The notes under the pieces: model-generated
Told to the model about the DNA's origin: nothing
Database searches by the model: none
The model's input: only the letters and a program-made list of their open reading frames with translations
Translations under genes and position numbers: made by a program
Shown: positions 30,749-35,987 of the stretch, piece after piece
How the letters are laid out: each line of letters opens with the position of its first letter
Numbering within the stretch: position 1 is the stretch's first letter
NCBI GenBank assembly: GCA_004000625.1
Contig: SAUS01000020.1
Location: forward strand, 1 to 35,987
DNA length: 35,987 bases
Reading direction: 5' to 3'
From: Candidatus Cibiobacter qucibialis
Lineage (GTDB): Bacteria > Bacillota > Clostridia > Oscillospirales > Ruminococcaceae

Positions 30749-30856
30749 GTTATCTGATGGTACGCTGCGGTTTATGCCGGGAGGCACCGGAGCGCCGGAA
30801 ATTCAGCCTGTTTTTTATAAACACAGCCGAATTTTTGCCGTACAGCCCGGTATAGA

Positions 30857-32518
30857 TTATTTCTTCTGAACGTACTTGAGGCAGTCCAGCATAACAGCAA
30901 CCAGAATGATGATGCCGGAGAACACGAACTGCAGGTTCGTATCAATACCCAAAGTGGTCAGAGAGTAAGTCAACGCGGTGAAGATGAACACACCGACAAC
31001 CACGCCGGAAATCTTGCCGATACCGCCGGTGAAAGAAACGCCGCCCACAACGCAGGCCGCGATGGCGTCCATTTCCCAGCCCTGACCATATGCAGCGGAG
31101 CCGGAGCCCACCATACGGATGCATTCCAGCCAGGAGCCGAAGCCATACAGAATGCCTGCCAGAATAAACGCGCCTACCGTAACGCGGAATACCGAGATGC
31201 CGGAAACAGCAGCAGCTTCGGGGTTGCCGCCGACTGCGAACAGGTTTTTACCAAAAGTCGTCTTGTTCCAGATGAACCACACAATGATCACAGCTGCGAT
31301 AGCCCACAGGATAATGGTGGGGAAACCGCCAATCTTGGGGATGATCATGCTGGGGATGTTGCCTTCGATACCGCCAAAGGAAACACCCTTGGTTGAATAG
31401 GTAACCAAGCCAAAAATGACCAGCATGTTCGCCATCGTAGAAATGAATGGGTGCATTTTGAACTTGGCTGTAAAGAAACCTGCGATGGTGGTAAAGACTG
31501 TGCACAGGACAATGCAGACAAGCAGCGCCAAAATAACTCGGGCAATGACCGGCAGCCCGGTAAAATCAAACACATGGCCAAAAACCGCACCGGTGTTGAT
31601 TCCCTTGTGCATAATGATGGTAGCGGCAGTCATGCCCATACCAACCATACGGCCAATGGACAGGTCCGTGCCGGCCAGCAGGATCAGCCCGGCAACGCCC
31701 AAAGCCAGGAACATGCGCGGCGAAGCCTGCTGCAGAATGTTCAAAATATTGTTGACGGTAAGCAGCGGCACTTTCTTGCCGAACTGGGCAATCAGGCACA
31801 GTATAATAAAGATGATAACGATTGCAATGTACAGACCGTTGCGCAGCAAAAAGTCACGGCGATTAAATGTGTACTTGTAGTTTTCCCACTTTTGCGCCAG
31901 AGACTCGCCAACCGTAAACTTGGACAGGCGCAGCATATCGATCAGGTGATATTTGTAATCAAACGCGGCATGCCGGCGGTCCTTGATTGCCTGGCAGTCC
32001 TTATCCAACTGCATTTTGGCGTCGAACAGGCGGTTCTTGTGGACATACTTTTCGTCCTTGATTTCCTGCTGATTGCTCAGCTTGGAAAGCGCCGTCTCGT
32101 GTTCCTTTTTCAGCTGTTCTACAGTTGCCTGATATTTCTGCTGGGCTTGTACCTTTTCCTGCTTGCAGCTGGCCACCACCGCCTGGTAATAGTCGCTGTC
32201 ATAATGGGCTTTCAAATAGGCTTCGGCATCAGCGATCAGCTTGTTGATCTGGCCCTTGTTTTTTTCTTCAACTGCCTTGGCCGCTGCCAATTCAGCCTTC
32301 AGTTTGGTCTCACGTTCCGTTTTTTCCTGCGCGGTATAGATGCGGTCGCGCTTCAGGTTATCCAGCTCATTCTGGATATTGACAGCTTTTTCAGTACCGT
32401 CAGTACGAAGTTCATCGATCTGCGCCTGGATTTTCCCAACATATTCATCGATTGGCTGGCGAAGCTTGGCTTCCTGCTCCGCCGAAAGAATTTTTGAAGT
32501 TTGTGTTGCAGTTGCCAT
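30857..32518 (-). CDS. mglC: Galactose/methylgalactoside ABC transporter permease with coiled-coil N-terminal extension
   Basis: 553 residues against roughly 340 for ordinary MglC. From residue 226 on it is a normal permease with about ten membrane helices, including ILLAGTDLSIGRMVGMG, MHPFISTMANMLV, FAVGGNPEAAAVSGI and ACVVGGVSFTGGIG, the BPD_transp_2 landmarks. Residues 1-220 are hydrophilic, rich in Lys, Glu, Gln and Ala, with heptad-like stretches (about 20-60, 65-100 and 115-160) predicted as cytoplasmic coiled coil. It forms the membrane channel for galactose import with MglA and MglB. The start has GGGGG 10 nt upstream and lies 16 bp after the mglA stop. Confidence 0.93.
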   Translation of the reverse strand: MATATQTSKILSAEQEAKLRQPIDEYVGKIQAQIDELRTDGTEKAVNIQNELDNLKRDRIYTAQEKTERETKLKAELAAAKAVEEKNKGQINKLIADAEAYLKAHYDSDYYQAVVASCKQEKVQAQQKYQATVEQLKKEHETALSKLSNQQEIKDEKYVHKNRLFDAKMQLDKDCQAIKDRRHAAFDYKYHLIDMLRLSKFTVGESLAQKWENYKYTFNRRDFLLRNGLYIAIVIIFIILCLIAQFGKKVPLLTVNNILNILQQASPRMFLALGVAGLILLAGTDLSIGRMVGMGMTAATIIMHKGINTGAVFGHVFDFTGLPVIARVILALLVCIVLCTVFTTIAGFFTAKFKMHPFISTMANMLVIFGLVTYSTKGVSFGGIEGNIPSMIIPKIGGFPTIILWAIAAVIIVWFIWNKTTFGKNLFAVGGNPEAAAVSGISVFRVTVGAFILAGILYGFGSWLECIRMVGSGSAAYGQGWEMDAIAACVVGGVSFTGGIGKISGVVVGVFIFTALTYSLTTLGIDTNLQFVFSGIIILVAVMLDCLKYVQKK

Positions 32519-32534
32519 AGATCATTATCCCCCA

Positions 32535-34043
32535 TTACAGGTATTTTGCGCTGAGTCTCAAAAGCTCTTCCTGATTTGTTTCCTTGGTATTCACAATGCC
32601 GGAAAGATGTCCGTTGGACATAACGCCGATCCGGTTGGTGATACCCAGAATCTCAGGCATTTCAGAGGAAACAACAATAATCGTCTTTCCCTGTTTGGCC
32701 ATCTTGATGATCAGCTCATAGATTTCGTACTTTGCGCCAACGTCTATACCGCGCGTAGGTTCATCCATCATAAAGACCTGGGGTTCGCGTTCCAGCCATT
32801 TGCCAAAAATGACCTTTTGCTGGTTGCCGCCGGACAAACTGGTGATCATATCGTCAGGTCCCATGCACTTGGTGTGCATGACCTTGATCTCCTTGTTTGT
32901 GGCTTTTACCATTTTGGGCATTGACAGCCCAAGGCCACCTTTGTACTGGTCCAGGTTGGCAATGGTAGTATTGAATGTCAAATCGCTCTTCAGGAACAGG
33001 CCGTTTGCCTTGCGTTCCTCGGTAATCAGGGCAAATCCATGCTCGATCGCTTCGCGGGCATTGTTGAAGTTCATCAGGTGGTCGCGGAAATACACACGAC
33101 CTGCCGCACGGGTACGCACGCCGAAAATGGTTTCCAGCAGCTCTGTACGTCCGGCACCCACCAGGCCATACAGACCAAAAATTTCGCCCTCGCGCACATC
33201 AAAGCTGATATCCTGCAGATAAGGCGCATATTTGGTGGACAGATGCTGGACGGACAAGATCGTATCCCCGGGGATATTGTCCACCGGCGGGAAGCGGCTT
33301 TCCAGCGAACGGCCAACCATGGCGGTGATCAGCTCGCCCATGTTGGTGTCCTTGCTGTCCTTGGTCATAACCAGGTTGCCGTCACGCAGGACCGAAACCT
33401 GGTCACAAATTTCAAAAATTTCGTCCATCTTATGTGAGATGTATATCAGCGCAATGCCCTGTTCTTTCAGCATGCGCATCATCTCAAAGAGTTTATTCAC
33501 TTCCTGCACCGTCAGCGAAGAAGTCGGCTCATCCAGAACGATGACCTGGGCATTGTAAGAGATAGCTTTGGCAATTTCACACATCTGCCGCTGCGAAACC
33601 GACATATTGCGCATGGGCTGGGTCAGATTGACAGTCATGCCCAACTTGCGGAACAGATCGGCTGCTTTCTTCTTCATCTGCCCTTCGTCAACCACGCCCA
33701 TAGAGTTGACCGGGTACCGCCCCAGGAACAGGTTATCAATCACACTGCGCTCCAGGCACTGGTTCAGTTCCTGATGCACCATTGCAATTCCGTTTTCCAG
33801 CGCGTCTTTCGGGCCGGAAAAACTGATCTCCTTGCCATTGAGGAAAATCTTGCCCTCATCCTTTTGATAAGTACCGAACAGACATTTCATCATGGTAGAC
33901 TTACCGGCGCCGTTTTCGCCCATAAGCCCCATAACTGTACCGCGTTTTACATCCAGATTGATATGATCAAGTACTCGGTTGCGGCCAAACGACTTGCACA
34001 TACCGCGAATTGACAAGACAATATCGTCTTTCGCTTCTGCCAT
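32535..34043 (-). CDS. mglA: Galactose/methylgalactoside ABC transporter ATP-binding protein
   Basis: 502 residues with two ATPase domains in tandem, as usual for sugar importers. The first has MGENGAGKST (41-50), SVSQRQMCEIAKA and VIVLDEPTSSL. The second has a degenerate Walker A (GLVGAGRTELLE), LSGGNQQKVIFGKWL and VFMMDEPTRGIDVGAKYE. It powers galactose or glucose uptake through MglC. The start at 34043 is chosen from GGGAG 8 nt upstream; the longer ORF from 34103 begins in the terminator between mglB and mglA. Probably transcribed from the mglB promoter by partial read-through. Confidence 0.96.
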   Translation of the reverse strand: MAEAKDDIVLSIRGMCKSFGRNRVLDHINLDVKRGTVMGLMGENGAGKSTMMKCLFGTYQKDEGKIFLNGKEISFSGPKDALENGIAMVHQELNQCLERSVIDNLFLGRYPVNSMGVVDEGQMKKKAADLFRKLGMTVNLTQPMRNMSVSQRQMCEIAKAISYNAQVIVLDEPTSSLTVQEVNKLFEMMRMLKEQGIALIYISHKMDEIFEICDQVSVLRDGNLVMTKDSKDTNMGELITAMVGRSLESRFPPVDNIPGDTILSVQHLSTKYAPYLQDISFDVREGEIFGLYGLVGAGRTELLETIFGVRTRAAGRVYFRDHLMNFNNAREAIEHGFALITEERKANGLFLKSDLTFNTTIANLDQYKGGLGLSMPKMVKATNKEIKVMHTKCMGPDDMITSLSGGNQQKVIFGKWLEREPQVFMMDEPTRGIDVGAKYEIYELIIKMAKQGKTIIVVSSEMPEILGITNRIGVMSNGHLSGIVNTKETNQEELLRLSAKYL

Positions 34044-34103
34044 TCTCGTCACTCCCGTCTTGCAAATTGGCAAACTGCCCTGCGGCTGCTCACCTGTTTT
34101 CAT

Positions 34104-34169
34104 AAAAAAACGCTATTAGGGAAAACTTCATTCTCCCCTATGGAGAAATACATTCTCCCTAATAGCGTT
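34104..34169 (-). terminator. Attenuating stem-loop between mglB and mglA
   Basis: AACGCTATTAGGGA pairs with TCCCTAATAGCGTT, with an inner TTCTCC/GGGGAGAA hairpin, followed by TTTTTTT on the minus strand. It lies 40 bp after mglB. Such elements let the binding protein be made in excess over the membrane parts. Confidence 0.88.
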
Positions 34170-34208
34170 GCCGTTACTTAACTGTCAGTTATTGCTGTTG
34201 CCGTTGGA

Positions 34209-35528
34209 TCACTGGTTCAGCAGAGAAGTGTACGAAGCAGCGTTATCGGTCTTAACCATATTGATGGCAAAGGCATCGTATGCGCTGGGATTGCCCAGGC
34301 GGTTGGTGATGTTGGCCTCGGTCTGGCCGTCGCCGCCGATGTAGTCAACCTTCAGGTTCAGCAGATCATCATATTTCTCCAGCAGGGGCTGGTAAGTAGC
34401 GCTCAGGAAGTTATCCGCGGCGTTGTAGATATTCAGCCAAACGCTCTTTTCCGGGCTGGTAGTGGCATCCAGCTGGTTGGAAACAGGCCCATACGGCTTG
34501 GTAGAGTCGGTGAAGTCCGTGTAGTTGTCTGCCGTGACTGCCACATTCAAAGCATAGTAGGAACGCTCGTCCTCATTGTAATAGTAAACATCGCTGCTCA
34601 GGACATTGCCTGCGGCATCCGGAGTGGCAATACCGGTGTTGATGTCCACGCCGTCCAGCGCATTGCGCAGCAGGCGCAGGGTCAGGTAAGCCTGCACGTC
34701 AGCGTGCTGGCTGATCGTTCCGCCGTAACCGTCGGCAATGGCAGCAACTGCGTCAGTGTTTGCATCGTAGCCAAAGGTGGGAACGCCATTTTCCTGCGAC
34801 CAGGAGTTAAACATTGCCATGCCCATGCCGTCATTGTTGGAAATAACGATATCGATGGAATCTCCCAAAGCAGAAGCCCAGGCGCTGATGGCGTTGCTGG
34901 CGGTGCCTGCATCCCAGGTAGCGCCGGCGGAATTCTTCATTTCCTGAGAAGCAAGCTCACGAACGGCGAAGGTCGTGCCATTCACATCAATGGTGCCGTC
35001 CTGAACCTGGGTAGCGGAACCATCCGCATTGGTGCCGACAGGATCAGAAACAATGCCGTTGCTGCCTTCCACTGCGGTGCCCAAAGCGCTACGAACACCA
35101 CGGGTACGGGCAATCGAGTCATTATGGCCGATATCGCCGATTGCCAGAACATAGCCGATAACGCCGTCGCCGTTGCGGTCGATGGTGTCAGCATGTGCTT
35201 TAATGTAATCTGCGATCATCTTGCCCTGCAGTTCAGCACCCTGGTTGGCATCGAAACCGACATAATAAGTATTGCCGTTAAAGTTCAGCGCTTCCGTATC
35301 CAGCTCGCCTGTGGTGCTGTTGGAAGGCTGACGGTTAAACCACACCAGCGGCTTATCCTTATTTTCAACGGTACCGCTTTCAGCAGCCGTAGAGGTAGCT
35401 GCCGAAGTATCGGTAGATGTGCTTTCCGTGGATGTTGCGGCACTGGAGGCACTGGATGCACTACTGCCGCAGGCAGCCAGGCTCAAGGTCATTGCAGCTG
35501 CCAAGGTCAATGCTAATGTTTTTTTCAT
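34209..35528 (-). CDS. mglB: Galactose-binding lipoprotein of the mgl ABC transporter
   Basis: 439 residues. Lipoprotein signal MKKTLALTLAAAMTLSLAAC with lipobox LAAC (Cys20) is followed by a Ser/Thr/Ala-rich linker to residue ~55. Then comes a periplasmic-binding-protein fold of the MglB type: WFNRQPS, VGFDANQGAELQG, the calcium-binding loop DRNGDGVIGYVL typical of galactose/glucose-binding proteins, GHNDSIARTRG, VISNNDGMGMAM and FGYDANTDAVAAI. It captures galactose or glucose outside the cell for MglA-MglC. Strong AAGGAG site 8 nt upstream. First gene of the operon. Confidence 0.95.
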   Translation of the reverse strand: MKKTLALTLAAAMTLSLAACGSSASSASSAATSTESTSTDTSAATSTAAESGTVENKDKPLVWFNRQPSNSTTGELDTEALNFNGNTYYVGFDANQGAELQGKMIADYIKAHADTIDRNGDGVIGYVLAIGDIGHNDSIARTRGVRSALGTAVEGSNGIVSDPVGTNADGSATQVQDGTIDVNGTTFAVRELASQEMKNSAGATWDAGTASNAISAWASALGDSIDIVISNNDGMGMAMFNSWSQENGVPTFGYDANTDAVAAIADGYGGTISQHADVQAYLTLRLLRNALDGVDINTGIATPDAAGNVLSSDVYYYNEDERSYYALNVAVTADNYTDFTDSTKPYGPVSNQLDATTSPEKSVWLNIYNAADNFLSATYQPLLEKYDDLLNLKVDYIGGDGQTEANITNRLGNPSAYDAFAINMVKTDNAASYTSLLNQ

Positions 35529-35585
35529 AATGGTTCTCCTTCTTTATATGTCGGGATGCTGCTTTCGCTCCCGCTCATTGTTTTT

Positions 35586-35614
35586 ATGGTATAGCAAAAC
35601 CGGAGGAAAAGCAA
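35586..35614 (-). promoter_or_regulatory. Candidate promoter of the mgl operon
   Basis: Minus strand -35 TTGCTT (35614-35609), 17-bp spacer, -10 TACCAT (35591-35586). The -10 is weak (4 of 6), in keeping with a regulated operon; I saw no clear CcpA cre site. Confidence 0.5.
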
Positions 35615-35850
35615 GGCGCATTTTGACTAAAATAGTTGCAGAATTTTGTACGTGTTTGACATATTGCAACATCTTTGTGTTCCGTTTTTGTATGTTACGC
35701 CCATTCCGGCTGCATTTTTCCCTGCAACGCCATGTCACAGTGCTGTACCCGCATTTCATATGCTCAACCCGGCAGCAGAGTATCCCTATGTTCCCGCACC
35801 ATTTACATATTAATATTCAATACTATGCCTGATTTTATAAAGTATCGCCC

Positions 35851-35887
35851 GCCCTGCTCATCTGCAGGGCTGTCCGACAGCCTTTTT
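35851..35887 (+). terminator. Plus-strand terminator with an overlapping alternative hairpin
   Basis: GGCTGT-CCG-ACAGCC followed by TTTTT (35868-35887) is an intrinsic terminator on the plus strand. The upstream hairpin GCCCTGC-TCATCT-GCAGGGC (35851-35870) shares three bases with it, so they compete. No plus-strand gene lies upstream in this window; otherwise the 35615-35931 gap shows nothing recognisable. Confidence 0.5.
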
Positions 35888-35931
35888 GACGCTTCGGAGC
35901 ATGATGACAAAATAAAAAACTGTGCTCCCTA

Positions 35932-35987
35932 AGGCAATACCGCATAATTCTAAGTGCCGATACGGCGAGCGAGGTGCGGCAGATGCT
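35932..35987 (-). repeat. MITE-like repeat, copy F (cut by window edge)
   Basis: Begins AGGCAATACCGCATAATTC after TA (35930-35931), in the reversed orientation like copies A and D, and runs off the window. Confidence 0.88.

Overview
The window looks like chromosomal DNA of a moderately GC-rich gut Firmicute of the Oscillospiraceae/Ruminococcaceae type (Faecalibacterium, Gemmiger or Subdoligranulum-like). This is an inference from strong GGAGG ribosome binding sites, TTGnnn-17-TATAAT promoters, choline-binding-type wall modules, an mgl operon of Firmicute style, and many short palindromic intergenic repeats. No tRNA, rRNA, CRISPR array, integrase or transposase gene was seen. All genes but one (a GH25 lysozyme at 16.4-18.1 kb) lie on the minus strand.

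Region 1 (61-16150) is a cell-surface glycan locus in four transcription units. The first (read from 16146 downwards) encodes an N-acetyl-sugar amidotransferase of the WbpG/PseA type, a small Dabb-domain protein and a metal-dependent amidohydrolase. The second (from 13379 to 10177) encodes a second, divergent WbpG-like amidotransferase, a HisF paralogue that has lost a catalytic Asp, and HisH; together these should make ammonia from glutamine and install an acetamidino (amidine) group on a sugar. A lone P-loop kinase-like gene follows. The fourth unit (from 9267 down) holds a nucleotide-sugar epimerase-like protein, a TIM-barrel isomerase-like protein, two GT2 glycosyltransferases, a FAD oxidoreductase, two polytopic membrane proteins (one GT87-like) and a BaiN-type flavoprotein.

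Region 2 (16.2-19.0 kb) holds the secreted GH25 lysozyme with wall-binding modules, and a Crp/Fnr-family regulator. Both promoters carry a similar TTA-CATATG-TAA palindrome just upstream of the -35 position. Region 3 (19.0-23.1 kb) is lower glycolysis: pgk, tpiA, gpmI. Region 4 (23.2-28.5 kb) has an NSS-family sodium symporter whose whole 5' leader is one long hairpin, an unrecognised ferritin-like protein, and a secreted wall-binding protein with a YD-repeat-like C-terminus. Region 5 (29.1-30.6 kb) is a translationally coupled ABC-type ATPase and Qnr-like pentapeptide-repeat protein. Region 6 (30.7-35.6 kb) is mglB-mglA-mglC for galactose uptake, where MglC carries an unusual ~220-residue coiled-coil N-terminal extension.

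A striking feature across the window is a non-coding, MITE-like repeat of about 174 bp: six copies plus one remnant, with 18-19 bp terminal inverted repeats and usually TA at each end. Both window edges fall inside copies. At least one copy, probably two, sits exactly in a gene's stop codon and rebuilds it, and two others lie between genes of the glycan operons.
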